Origin: JBKCUA01 sp046318675
Lineage (GTDB): Bacteria; Pseudomonadota; Alphaproteobacteria; JAJTHO01
Direction of reading: 5' to 3'
Length of the DNA stretch: 34,444 nt
NCBI GenBank assembly: GCA_046318675.1
Contig: JBKCUA010000010.1
Location: 1 to 34,444, forward strand
The notes under the pieces were generated by a model. That model did no database searches, had not been told where the DNA came from, and was given only the letters and a program-made list of their open reading frames with translations. The position numbers and the translations under genes were made by a program. Below are positions 1-8,941 of this stretch, one piece after another (the first letter of the stretch is position 1; the number at the start of each line of letters is the position of its first letter).

Positions 1-1
1 T

Positions 2-210
2 TATAGCTGGTTGCACAACTAAAAGTATAGTTGCAACCAGCGCACGGCACAAAGTGCCGCGGCCGAATGGCCGAACAAAAATAACTTATAGCGCGCTGAA
101 GACTTTATCAATGTCTACCGCTAATTACGCAACGCGCTATAATGTCTACATATTGAACGTAAGGCGGTATAATTACGCAACCCTAGCTATAATAACAATG
201 TCCTATAGCT
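2..210 (-). repeat. Multi-hairpin dispersed repeat, copy 1 (downstream of rpoC)
   Basis: Positions 2-141 are the reverse complement of 34305-34444 with one mismatch (position 19), so 139 of 140 bases agree. The element holds stacked palindromes: arms GCTGGTTGCA (6-15) and TGCAACCAGC (32-41), CGGCAC-aaa-GTGCCG, CGGCC-gaat-GGCCG, and TATAGCGCG paired with CGCGCTATA about 37 nt apart. Past 141 this copy goes on with a diverged second module sharing GTTGCGTAATTA and GTAGACAT, and it reaches CTATAGC at 203-209, right behind the rpoC stop at 211-213. A broken stem (ACCGC..TTACG at 117-129 against CGTAA.GCGGT at 158-168) matches a perfect 10-bp stem in copy 2. No gene is seen here. It may act as an RNA 3'-end structure or a non-autonomous mobile palindrome; its function is not known to me. 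Confidence 0.9.
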
Positions 211-3200
211 CTAGGCGGCGTTATCGGCCAACGTCTGACGATCTCGCTCTGCGGCTAGGCGGCGCAGGCGTGCCACCACACTGCCTGTTCCGGCAGGGAT
301 GAGACGCCCGACAATCACGTTCTCTTTCAGTCCGTTTAGGGCATCGATCTTGCCAGCAGTAGCGGCCTCGGTGAGAACGCGGGTTGTTTCCTGGAACGAG
401 GCGGCAGAGATAAACGAGCGGGTTTGCAGGCTAGCCTTGGTAATCCCTTGCAGCACAGGCTCACCCAACGCTGGGCGCAGGTTTTTTGCCAGCAGTTTGT
501 CGTTTTCCGCTGCAAACTCATCACGATCAATGTGTTCGCCCAGCAGCATGGTCGAATCACCGGCATCGGTGATTTCCACTTTTTGCAGCATCTGGCGGAC
601 AATGACCTCAATGTGCTTGTCGTTAATCTTCACCCCTTGAAGGCGGTAAACTTCCTGGATTTCATTAATGAGGTACGCGGCCAAGGCTTCCACGCCCAAC
701 ACCCGGAGGATGTCATGGGGCACAGGGTTTCCGTCCATGAGCAAGTCACCCTTCTGGACGTGATCGCCTTCGTGGACACTGATGTGTTTACCTTTAGGGA
801 GCAAGTACTCTTTAGGCTCTAAGGTGGCATCATCGGGCATAACCACAATACGGCGTTTAGATTTGTAATCCTTGCCGAATTCTACCCTGCCTTCGATTTC
901 GCTGATAATAGCGAAGTCTTTTGGCTTGCGTGCCTCAAATAGTTCCGCCACCCGGGGCAGACCGCCGGTAATATCCCGGGTTTTGGTGGATTCCCGAGGA
1001 ATACGACCCAGCACGTCGCCGGCACGGACTTTGGCACCATTTTCAACGCTCAAAATCGCATCAACGGACATAAAGTACCGTGCTTCAAGACCATTGGCCA
1101 AGGTGAGGGGGTCGCCATTATCATCGCGGAGGATAATCCGGGGGCGCAGCTCGCCGCTTTTTGGTTGCTGCTTCCAGTCCACCACGAGGCGTGACGACAT
1201 CCCGGTGGCCTCATCGGTGACTTCACGAACCGAAATACCGTCAATCAAATCAACGTAATGAACCACGCCAGCCTTTTCGGTGATGATAGGAACGGTGTAG
1301 GGATCCCACTCCGCTAGGCGCTGTCCTTTTTTGATTGTCTGTCCTTCATCCACCAGCAATTTTGCCCCATAGGGAACGCGCACCCGGGCTTTTTCACGGT
1401 TATCAGTATCGCGGAGAACGACCTCGGTGTTGCGAGCCATGACAATCAACGCGCCATCGCTGTTTTTCACCACCAAACGATTGTGAATATGGGCTGTGGC
1501 ATCGTGGCTTGCTTCGGCAAAGGATTGCTCTGCTCCGCGCTGGGCGGCACCGCCGATGTGGAATGTTCGCATGGTGAGCTGTGTTCCAGGCTCACCAATG
1601 GATTGGGCGGCAATGACCCCAACCGCTTCACCCAAATTCACGGGCACACCGCGGGCAAGGTCACGGCCATAGCATTTGCCGCATACCCCGGTTTTGGTTT
1701 GGCAGGTTAACACGCTGCGAATGCGAACTTCATCAATTCCAGATTTTTCAATTATTTCTACGGTACGTTCATCGAGCAAATCACCGCTGTAGGCAAGAAC
1801 TTTTCCTTTAGCGTCACGGATATCCTCAAGCACCGTGCGGCCAAGAATACGTTCACCCAGTGAGGCCACCACTTCCCCGCCATCCACGACGGCGCGGACA
1901 GTGATCCCTTCGGTAGTGCCGCAATCGTTTTCCAAGATGATGCAATCTTGCGCCACATCCACCAAGCGACGGGTTAAATAGCCAGAGTTAGCGGTTTTAA
2001 GGGCAGTATCGGCTAACCCTTTGCGCGCCCCGTGGGTGGAATTAAAGTACTCCAGCACGGTTAAACCTTCTTTGAAGTTAGAAATAATAGGGGTTTCAAT
2101 AATTTCCCCCGATGGCTTCGCCATTAGGCCGCGCATTCCGGCCAGTTGTTTAATCTGTGCCACGGAACCACGGGCACCAGAGTGTGCCATCATGTAGATG
2201 GAGTTGACGCCACCTACCTGATTGTTCGGGCGGGATATTTCTTTTATCATTTCCTCGGCGACTTTATCCGAGCACTGTGACCAGACGTCCACCACCTTGT
2301 TGTATTTTTCCCCCTGGGTGATCAGGCCATCAAGATATTGCTGTTCAAACTCTTTGACCCGGCCTCTTGCTTCGTCCAAGAGACCCCCCTTCGTTGTTGG
2401 AATCACCATATCATCTTTACCAAAGGAAATCCCGGCACGACACGCGTGGTTGAACCCAAGCCCCATAAGCTGATCGGTGAAAATTACCGCCGCTTTCTGG
2501 CCACAATGGCGGTACACGGCATCAATAACCACAGAAGTTTCTTTTTTGGTGAGTAGACGATTAACCAACGAGAAATCAATTTTTGGTGATTTAGGTAGTA
2601 GATTGGCTACCAGCATTCGACCCGGTGTGGTTTCTACTCGTTGTACAACGGGTTTACCATGTTCATCCACGGTATGAAAACGGGTTTTGATTTTACTGTG
2701 CAGCCCGATTAATCCTTGGGCAAGGGCGTGTTCAATTTCACCCATATCACCAAGAGTCATTCCTTCACCTGGCGCACCGTCGCGTTGAATGGTAAGGTAA
2801 TACACGCCAAGAACAATATCCTGAGACGGCACAATAATTGGTTTGCCATTAGCAGGGGATAGCACGTTGTTGGTGGACATCATCAGGGCACGGGCTTCGA
2901 GCTGCGCCTCTAAGGACAAGGGCACGTGAACGGCCATTTGATCGCCATCAAAGTCAGCGTTAAACGCCGTGCAGACGAGGGGATGCAGTTGAATGGCTTT
3001 GCCTTCGATTAACACTGGTTCAAACGCTTGAATCCCTAGGCGGTGCAGCGTCGGTGCGCGGTTAAGCAGCACGGGATGTTCTCGAATCACTTCTTCGAGG
3101 ATATCCCATACTTCCGGGCGTTCCTTTTCCACCATACGCTTGGCTTGTTTGATCGTGGTAGACAAACCGTAAAGCTCTAGTTTTGAATAAATAAATGGCT

Positions 3201-4338
3201 TGAATAATTCCAAGGCCATTTTCTTGGGTAAGCCACATTGGTGCAATTTAAGCTCAGGCCCGACCACAATTACTGAACGGCCAGAGTAATCAACCCGTTT
3301 GCCAAGCAGGTTCTGGCGGAAACGACCTTGTTTACCCTTAAGCATATCGGCCAAGGATTTAAGAGGACGCTTGTTAGCGGCAGTAATCGGACGGGAACGA
3401 CGGCTATTGTCAAACAGCGCGTCCACGGCCTCTTGCAGCATCCTTTTTTCATTGCGAACGATGATATCTGGTGCGCGCAGTTCAATAAGACGTTTCAATC
3501 GGTTGTTACGATTGATGACCCGGCGATACAAGTCATTCAAGTCCGATGTTGCAAAACGACCACCATCCAACGGTACTAATGGACGCAATTCTGGCGGAAT
3601 CACGGGCAACACTTCCAGCACCATCCAATCCGGACGGGTGCCAGAAGCAATGAACGCCTCCAGAAGTTTAAGTTTTTTCACCAGTTTTTTGCGTTTTAGC
3701 TCACTATTAGTGGCGCGTAATTCTTCATGCGCGGTCTCGGCCTCGGCTTTAAGATCAATAGACGACAGCATGACTTTGATTGCCTCCGCGCCGATGGCGG
3801 CGGTAAAGGAATCCTCGCCATACTCATCTTGCGCCCGAAGGTATTCTTCCTCGGAAAGCAAATCGTAGAGTTTCAGTGGGGTTAGACCCGGTTCAAGCAC
3901 TACATAGTTTTCAAAATACAAAACCTTTTCCAGCTGTTTCATGGTCAGATCGAGCATAAGGCCAATCCGGCTAGGCAGGGATTTAAGGAACCAGATGTGC
4001 GCCACCGGGGCGGCCAGGGTAATATGCCCCATCCGCTCACGCCGCACCTTGGTCAGGGTGACTTCCACGCCGCACTTTTCGCAGATAACGCCCTTGTATT
4101 TCATGCGCTTGTATTTGCCACACAAGCACTCATAATCTTTAATAGGACCAAAAATCCGGGCACAGAATAAACCATCGCGCTCTGGCTTGAACGTCCGGTA
4201 GTTAATCGTTTCAGGCTTTTTCACCTCGCCAAACGACCAAGAACGGATTTTATCCGGGCTGGCCAAAGCAATCTTAATATGATCAAATGTTTGAACAGAA
4301 GGAGCGTTGTTGCCGAACAGATTAATAATGTCGCTCAT
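211..4338 (-). CDS. rpoC: DNA-directed RNA polymerase subunit beta' (RpoC)
   Basis: The beta' subunit of RNA polymerase forms the active-site half of the clamp. The protein has 1375 aa, near the usual bacterial length. The N-terminal zinc ribbon is seen as C71, C73, C86 and C89. The catalytic Mg-binding loop NADFDGDQMAVH lies near residue 460. The trigger-loop and bridge-helix region and the second zinc site (CQTKTGVCGKC) follow. The start ATG at 4338 has AGGA five bases upstream and a promoter-like TTGACA-17-TCTAAT ahead of it. In most bacteria rpoC closely follows rpoB in one transcript; here a 316-nt gap with extra sequence parts them. The stop is followed at once by the dispersed repeat, which occupies the place of a terminator. 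The identification is certain. Confidence 0.99.
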   Translation of the reverse strand: MSDIINLFGNNAPSVQTFDHIKIALASPDKIRSWSFGEVKKPETINYRTFKPERDGLFCARIFGPIKDYECLCGKYKRMKYKGVICEKCGVEVTLTKVRRERMGHITLAAPVAHIWFLKSLPSRIGLMLDLTMKQLEKVLYFENYVVLEPGLTPLKLYDLLSEEEYLRAQDEYGEDSFTAAIGAEAIKVMLSSIDLKAEAETAHEELRATNSELKRKKLVKKLKLLEAFIASGTRPDWMVLEVLPVIPPELRPLVPLDGGRFATSDLNDLYRRVINRNNRLKRLIELRAPDIIVRNEKRMLQEAVDALFDNSRRSRPITAANKRPLKSLADMLKGKQGRFRQNLLGKRVDYSGRSVIVVGPELKLHQCGLPKKMALELFKPFIYSKLELYGLSTTIKQAKRMVEKERPEVWDILEEVIREHPVLLNRAPTLHRLGIQAFEPVLIEGKAIQLHPLVCTAFNADFDGDQMAVHVPLSLEAQLEARALMMSTNNVLSPANGKPIIVPSQDIVLGVYYLTIQRDGAPGEGMTLGDMGEIEHALAQGLIGLHSKIKTRFHTVDEHGKPVVQRVETTPGRMLVANLLPKSPKIDFSLVNRLLTKKETSVVIDAVYRHCGQKAAVIFTDQLMGLGFNHACRAGISFGKDDMVIPTTKGGLLDEARGRVKEFEQQYLDGLITQGEKYNKVVDVWSQCSDKVAEEMIKEISRPNNQVGGVNSIYMMAHSGARGSVAQIKQLAGMRGLMAKPSGEIIETPIISNFKEGLTVLEYFNSTHGARKGLADTALKTANSGYLTRRLVDVAQDCIILENDCGTTEGITVRAVVDGGEVVASLGERILGRTVLEDIRDAKGKVLAYSGDLLDERTVEIIEKSGIDEVRIRSVLTCQTKTGVCGKCYGRDLARGVPVNLGEAVGVIAAQSIGEPGTQLTMRTFHIGGAAQRGAEQSFAEASHDATAHIHNRLVVKNSDGALIVMARNTEVVLRDTDNREKARVRVPYGAKLLVDEGQTIKKGQRLAEWDPYTVPIITEKAGVVHYVDLIDGISVREVTDEATGMSSRLVVDWKQQPKSGELRPRIILRDDNGDPLTLANGLEARYFMSVDAILSVENGAKVRAGDVLGRIPRESTKTRDITGGLPRVAELFEARKPKDFAIISEIEGRVEFGKDYKSKRRIVVMPDDATLEPKEYLLPKGKHISVHEGDHVQKGDLLMDGNPVPHDILRVLGVEALAAYLINEIQEVYRLQGVKINDKHIEVIVRQMLQKVEITDAGDSTMLLGEHIDRDEFAAENDKLLAKNLRPALGEPVLQGITKASLQTRSFISAASFQETTRVLTEAATAGKIDALNGLKENVIVGRLIPAGTGSVVARLRRLAAERDRQTLADNAA

Positions 4339-4427
4339 GGGATCCTCATTAAACGCTGATTAGAAAGGGTTGTGAAAAAACTGTCAAGGATTAGTTTTTT
4401 AAGAACTGTTGGTGGCGTGTTTTTCAT
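4335..4427 (-). CDS. Possible 30-codon ORF linking the nucleotidyltransferase remnant to rpoC
   Basis: An ATG at 4427 overlaps the stop of the nucleotidyltransferase remnant as ATGA. The 30-codon frame (starting MKNTPPTVLKK) ends in a TGA that overlaps the ATG of rpoC, again as ATGA. This makes a chain of 4-nt overlaps of the kind that allows translational coupling. I see no ribosome binding site of its own and recognise no family. The rpoC promoter-like sequence lies inside it, so transcripts starting there would not encode it. It may be a chance frame or the rest of a partner gene; nucleotidyltransferase genes often sit beside HEPN genes, but 30 residues are too few to judge. Confidence 0.2.
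   Translation of the reverse strand: MKNTPPTVLKKLILDSFFTTLSNQRLMRIP
4359..4387 (-). promoter_or_regulatory. Sigma70-like promoter upstream of rpoC
   Basis: On the minus strand TTGACA (4387-4382) is followed after exactly 17 bases by TCTAAT (4364-4359), 5 of 6 matches to the -10 consensus. The expected start of transcription is near 4352, giving a leader of about 14 nt with AGGA before the rpoC ATG. This suggests that rpoC can be transcribed without rpoB. The elements are seen directly; activity is inferred. Confidence 0.55.
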
Positions 4428-4645
4428 GGCACCTGCTTTGAAAAAAGCACGATGCCCTCTTGATTGATAACCTCGCGCAGCGCTGGCGGCACCTTATCAT
4501 AACGAACAATGTCAATCGTTCGCAAGGTAATGGGCGATTCCCGCATAGCTTTTATCATTGTCCATTCATCATCATCATCCGCCCCCGACGCTATCACGGC
4601 CAGATCAATATCTGACCCTGATCGGGCATCGCCCCGTGCTACCAC
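4424..4645 (-). pseudogene. Truncated MNT-type nucleotidyltransferase remnant between rpoB and rpoC
   Basis: The 73 codons starting at GTG 4645 contain ARGDARSGSDIDLAV, which matches the part of the minimal nucleotidyltransferase (MNT) domain around the paired metal-binding aspartates. They continue to a normal-looking C-terminal end (DIVRYDKVPPALREVINQEGIVLF). The N-terminal helix and the Gly-Ser of the conserved GSRARG motif are missing: the frame runs back only four codons before the rpoB stop codon, in the same frame. MNT proteins usually act with HEPN partners in toxin-antitoxin pairs; no HEPN gene is seen. I read it as an N-terminally truncated relic inserted in the rpoBC operon. A short expressed peptide cannot be excluded. 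Confidence 0.6.
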
Positions 4646-4654
4646 TGCCTTATG

Positions 4655-7600
4655 CTACGCCGCCGGAAGCTGTCGCGGGGCTTCCGTATCGCCTTCCTCG
4701 GCCTCATCACTGGTGGAAGATTGATCGTTCAATGCGGCCTGTTGAAGATCAATATTAAGCCCCAAGGAACGAATTTCCTTGATCAACACGTTGAAGGATT
4801 CCGGAATTCCGGCCTCAAAGTTATCATCACCGCGAACGATAGCTTCATAGACTTTGGTACGACCGGAAACGTCATCGGATTTGATGGTGAGCATTTCCTG
4901 CAAGGTGTAGGCTGCCCCATACGCCTGCAATGCCCAAACTTCCATCTCCCCGAAACGCTGGCCACCGAATTGAGCCTTCCCACCCAGCGGCTGTTGGGTA
5001 ACAAGACTGTAAGGACCAATCGAACGCGCGTGAATTTTATCGTCCACCAAGTGGTGCAGTTTAAGCATATAGATATAGCCCACGGTTACATCCCGGGCAA
5101 AGGCTTCACCCGTACGGCCGTCAATAAGGCGCACCTGACCACTCCGGGCTGCCCCGGCCAGATCAAGGTGATCCTCAATATCTTTTTCTTTCGCACCATC
5201 AAACACCGGGGTAGCCATGGGCACACCCTTGGTCAGATTGCGGGCAAGCTCACCCAGTTGGGCATCGTTGAGTTTTTTAATAACCTTGGATGTTTCTTCA
5301 CCGTAAACCTTGAGCAGGGCTTGCTCAATCGCTGGACGTTGTTGCGCGGTATGGGTTTTGAGGGCTTCGCCAATTTGACGACCCAACCCATGGGAAGCCC
5401 AGCCTAAGTGGGTTTCCAGAATCTGCCCCACGTTCATCCGGGAGGGAACCCCCAGCGGGTTGAGCACGATATCCACTGGCGTGCCGTCCTCTAGGAACGG
5501 CATATCTTCCTGAGGCAGAATACGGGAGATAACCCCCTTATTGCCATGACGGCCAGCCATCTTATCACCGGGTTGCAGTTTGCGCTTCACGGCAATAAAG
5601 ACCTTCACCATTTTCATGACGCCGGGGAGTAAGTCATCACCACGCTGAAGCTTTTCCACCTTGTCTTCAAAGCGGGCATTCACCCGTTTGATGCTGGCTT
5701 CAAATTGGAGGCGCATGGTCTCAATTCGTTCCATGACGCTGGCATCTTCAACGCTGATTTGATCCCATTGACGTTGGGTCAGGCTCTTGAGTGAGGCTTC
5801 ATCAATTTTTGATCCGGCCTTGAGCTTGGGCGATTTGAGCACTTCCTGGCCGAGCAGTTTTTCATAAAGACGCTCATAATAGCTGCGCTCAAGAATATCA
5901 CGTTCGGCGTCACGATCCTTGGCCAGAGCCTCGATTTCAGCCTGTTCAATGGCAAGAGCACGTTCGTCTTTGTCAATACCGCTACGGGAGAATATACGAA
6001 CATCAACAATGGTTCCCGATACCCCGGCAGGAAGGCGCAGGCTGCTGTCGCGAACATCGGCGGCTTTTTCACCGAAAATAGCGCGGAGCAGTTTTTCTTC
6101 TGGCGTCATGGGCGATTCGCCCTTGGGGGTAACTTTACCGACTAGAATATCTCCGGGTTTTACTTCGGCACCAACATACACGATCCCGGATTCGTCAAGG
6201 TTGCGCAAGGCTTCCTCACCGACGTTGGGAATATCGCGGGTGATTTCCTCTGCGCCCAGCTTGGTATCCCGAGCCATCACCTCGAATTCCTCGATGTGGA
6301 TGGAGGTGAAGACGTCGTCGCTGACAATCCGCTCATTGATGAGGATGGAATCCTCAAAGTTATAGCCATTCCAAGGCATAAACGCCACTAGGACGTTTGC
6401 CCCCAAGGCTAATTCGCCTAAATCTGTGGATGGGCCATCGGCGATAATGTCGCCGGCTTGCACCACATCGCCAACGCGGACGAGGGGACGCTGGTTGATG
6501 CAGGTGCTCTGGTTGGAACGCTGAAACTTACGCAGGTTGTAGATGTCAACACCGGGACCAACATCGCCTTTGCTATCTTCGCTGACCTTTACCACCACGC
6601 GGCGGGCATCCACCTGATCAATAATTCCGGAGCGGCGGGCGACTACCACTGAACCGGAATCCCGAGCCACGGTTGCTTCCATCCCGGTGCCGACTAAGGG
6701 GGCTTCGGCACGAATCAAGGGCACGGCTTGCCGTTGCATATTTGATCCCATGAGGGCGCGGTTGGCATCATCATTTTCTAAAAAGGGGATCAGCGATGCC
6801 GCTACAGAGACAAGCTGCTTTGGAGAAACGTCAATAAAATTAATATCATCCTTGCGAAGAACCACAAATTCCCCGGCCTTGCGGCAGCTAATCAGATCAT
6901 CAAGAAACGCCCCATTCTTGTCCAAAGTAGCATTAGCTTGCGCAATGGCGTAACGACCCTCTTCCATGGCAGAGAGATAAACAACCTCATCGGTTACCCG
7001 GCCATCCACAACTTTGCGGTAAGGACTCTCAACAAAGCCATACCGATTCACTCGCGCATAGGTTGCCAGCGAATTAATTAACCCAATGTTCGGGCCTTCC
7101 GGCGTTTCAATGGGGCAAATACGACCGTAATGGGTTGGATGCACGTCGCGGACTTCGAAGCCGGCACGCTCCCGCGTTAAACCACCAGGCCCAAGGGCGG
7201 ACAACCGCCGCTTGTGGGTAATTTCCGACAACGGGTTTGTTTGATCCATAAACTGCGATAGCTGGGAGGAGCCAAAAAACTCCTTAACTGATGCCACCAC
7301 TGGTTTGGCGTTGACCAAATCATGCGGCATGATGGTGTCAATATCAACACTACCCATGCGTTCACGAATGGCACGTTCCATGCGCAACAAGCCAATACGA
7401 TATTGATTTTCCAACAATTCACCTACCGAGCGTACCCGACGATTGCCAAGATTATCAATATCATCAACTTCGCCACGACCATCTTTCAGGTCTACCAAAG
7501 TTTTGACAATAGCTAAAATATCTTCCTTACGCAGCACCCGTACATCATCAGGGCATTGTAAATCCAGACGAGCATTGAGTTTTACCCGGCCGACGTTGGA

Positions 7601-8941
7601 GAGATCATAACGCTCAACATCAAAAAACAGTGAGCGGAACAGGGCATCGGCAGCCTCCGGGGTGGGTGGCTCACCTGGGCGCATGACGCGGTAGATGTCA
7701 ATCAAAGCTTCATCACGATTGAAATTTTTATCAGCGGTGAGTGTATTACGGATGTGAGCGGATACCGTGACGTGATCAATATCCAAGACTGGAATGGCTT
7801 TGAGGCCAGTATCCAAAAGCTGTTCCAACAACTCCTCAGTAATTTCATCTCCCGCTTCACAGAGCACTTCCCCTGTTTTAGCATTGATAAAATCACGGGC
7901 AACATAGCGACCGAATAAATCTTCTTCACTGACTAAGCAAAATTCGAGGCCAGCTTCAGCCCACTTTTTTGCCTGACGCGCGGTAACTTTAGACCCGGCT
8001 TCGGCAATTTCTTTGCCTGTTTTAGCATCAACCAGTGGCGTGGAAAGCTTTGTGCCCGCAAATCGCTCGGGGTAATATGTTGTTTTCCAGCCGTTTTTTA
8101 CTTTTTCATAATCGCTTGTTTTGTAGAAGTAGTTGAGGATTTCCTCTTTGCTCATCCCGATAATTGGTGCCGCTGGGGCGGCATTGGCATTGCGTTTGTC
8201 GGCTTTTGTTTTGCTGCGCGCCTTGCTGCTTTCTTCGGACTCAAGGCACATTAACAGTGTCGTCACCGGCAATTTACGGCGGCGATCAATACGGGCGTAC
8301 ACAAGGTCTTTGGCATCAAATTCAAAGTCTAGCCAACTGCCCCGATAGGGAATTACTCTAGCGTTAAATAAGAATTTCCCCGAAGCATGGGTTTTACCCT
8401 GATCATGATCGAAAAACACTCCTGGGGAGCGGTGCATTTGGCTTACGATAACGCGTTCTGTACCGTTGACGATAAACGTACCGTTTTCTGTCATGAGCGG
8501 CACATCGCCCATATATACTTCTTGTTCTTTAATGTCGCGGATAGATTTCAGGCCTGTGCCTTCCTCAATATCCCATACCACCAAACGTAGCGTGACTTTC
8601 AGTGGCGCAGCAAAGGTTATGCCGCGTTGGTGGCATTCCTCCACGTCGTATTTTGGAGCTTCAAACTCATACTTGACGAATTCTAGGTGTGCACGCCCAG
8701 AAAAATCTTCAATCGGAAAGACCGACCGAAACACTTCCTGAAGCCCGGAATTGTCCCGCCGTTCTGACTTGACGTGAATTTGCAGGAATTGTTCATAACT
8801 TTGCCGCTGTACCTCAATGAGATTTGGCATTTCGGCTACTTCGGCGATATGGCCAAAGCTTTTGCGAAGACGTTTGCGCCCTGTAAAAGACAAGCCTAAT
8901 GAGCTTGAGAGTTTTTTGGCCGAAGTTACAGAAGATGCCAT
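4655..8941 (-). CDS. rpoB: DNA-directed RNA polymerase subunit beta (RpoB)
   Basis: The beta subunit of RNA polymerase carries the rifampicin pocket and part of the active site. The protein has 1428 aa, somewhat long for the class. The rifampicin region is seen as GSSQLSQFMDQTNPLSEITHKRR in the first half, with the Q, D, H and R positions intact, so nothing suggests rifampicin resistance. The GDKMAGRHGNKGVIS motif and the C-terminal QRFGEMEVWAL block are present. The C-terminus ends in an acidic tail rich in D, E and S. The start ATG at 8941 has AAGGG nine bases upstream. The gene upstream is not rplL but the divergent fliL, so the usual rplJL-rpoBC linkage is broken here. Confidence 0.99.
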   Translation of the reverse strand: MASSVTSAKKLSSSLGLSFTGRKRLRKSFGHIAEVAEMPNLIEVQRQSYEQFLQIHVKSERRDNSGLQEVFRSVFPIEDFSGRAHLEFVKYEFEAPKYDVEECHQRGITFAAPLKVTLRLVVWDIEEGTGLKSIRDIKEQEVYMGDVPLMTENGTFIVNGTERVIVSQMHRSPGVFFDHDQGKTHASGKFLFNARVIPYRGSWLDFEFDAKDLVYARIDRRRKLPVTTLLMCLESEESSKARSKTKADKRNANAAPAAPIIGMSKEEILNYFYKTSDYEKVKNGWKTTYYPERFAGTKLSTPLVDAKTGKEIAEAGSKVTARQAKKWAEAGLEFCLVSEEDLFGRYVARDFINAKTGEVLCEAGDEITEELLEQLLDTGLKAIPVLDIDHVTVSAHIRNTLTADKNFNRDEALIDIYRVMRPGEPPTPEAADALFRSLFFDVERYDLSNVGRVKLNARLDLQCPDDVRVLRKEDILAIVKTLVDLKDGRGEVDDIDNLGNRRVRSVGELLENQYRIGLLRMERAIRERMGSVDIDTIMPHDLVNAKPVVASVKEFFGSSQLSQFMDQTNPLSEITHKRRLSALGPGGLTRERAGFEVRDVHPTHYGRICPIETPEGPNIGLINSLATYARVNRYGFVESPYRKVVDGRVTDEVVYLSAMEEGRYAIAQANATLDKNGAFLDDLISCRKAGEFVVLRKDDINFIDVSPKQLVSVAASLIPFLENDDANRALMGSNMQRQAVPLIRAEAPLVGTGMEATVARDSGSVVVARRSGIIDQVDARRVVVKVSEDSKGDVGPGVDIYNLRKFQRSNQSTCINQRPLVRVGDVVQAGDIIADGPSTDLGELALGANVLVAFMPWNGYNFEDSILINERIVSDDVFTSIHIEEFEVMARDTKLGAEEITRDIPNVGEEALRNLDESGIVYVGAEVKPGDILVGKVTPKGESPMTPEEKLLRAIFGEKAADVRDSSLRLPAGVSGTIVDVRIFSRSGIDKDERALAIEQAEIEALAKDRDAERDILERSYYERLYEKLLGQEVLKSPKLKAGSKIDEASLKSLTQRQWDQISVEDASVMERIETMRLQFEASIKRVNARFEDKVEKLQRGDDLLPGVMKMVKVFIAVKRKLQPGDKMAGRHGNKGVISRILPQEDMPFLEDGTPVDIVLNPLGVPSRMNVGQILETHLGWASHGLGRQIGEALKTHTAQQRPAIEQALLKVYGEETSKVIKKLNDAQLGELARNLTKGVPMATPVFDGAKEKDIEDHLDLAGAARSGQVRLIDGRTGEAFARDVTVGYIYMLKLHHLVDDKIHARSIGPYSLVTQQPLGGKAQFGGQRFGEMEVWALQAYGAAYTLQEMLTIKSDDVSGRTKVYEAIVRGDDNFEAGIPESFNVLIKEIRSLGLNIDLQQAALNDQSSTSDEAEEGDTEAPRQLPAA

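Noticed and set aside
2..141. Repeat hairpins as classical intrinsic terminators
   Set aside because: In the reading direction of rpoC and gcvT the T-run precedes the stems rather than following them, so the textbook layout is missing. A role in 3'-end protection remains possible.
54..302. 82-codon plus-strand frame across the left edge
   Set aside because: It lies in the dispersed repeat and runs into the end of rpoC on the other strand; its residues only reflect the palindromes.
3299..3868. 189-codon plus-strand frame opposite rpoC
   Set aside because: It is antisense to conserved rpoC sequence, has no family traits and no start signals.
4646..4700. Missing N-terminal part of the nucleotidyltransferase hidden by a frameshift
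   Set aside because: The sequence before the fragment is intact rpoB coding end in the same frame, and other frames show no GSRARG motif.
4652..5407. 251-codon plus-strand frame opposite the rpoB 3' end
   Set aside because: Shadow of the rpoB reading frame; the minus-strand product is unquestionable.
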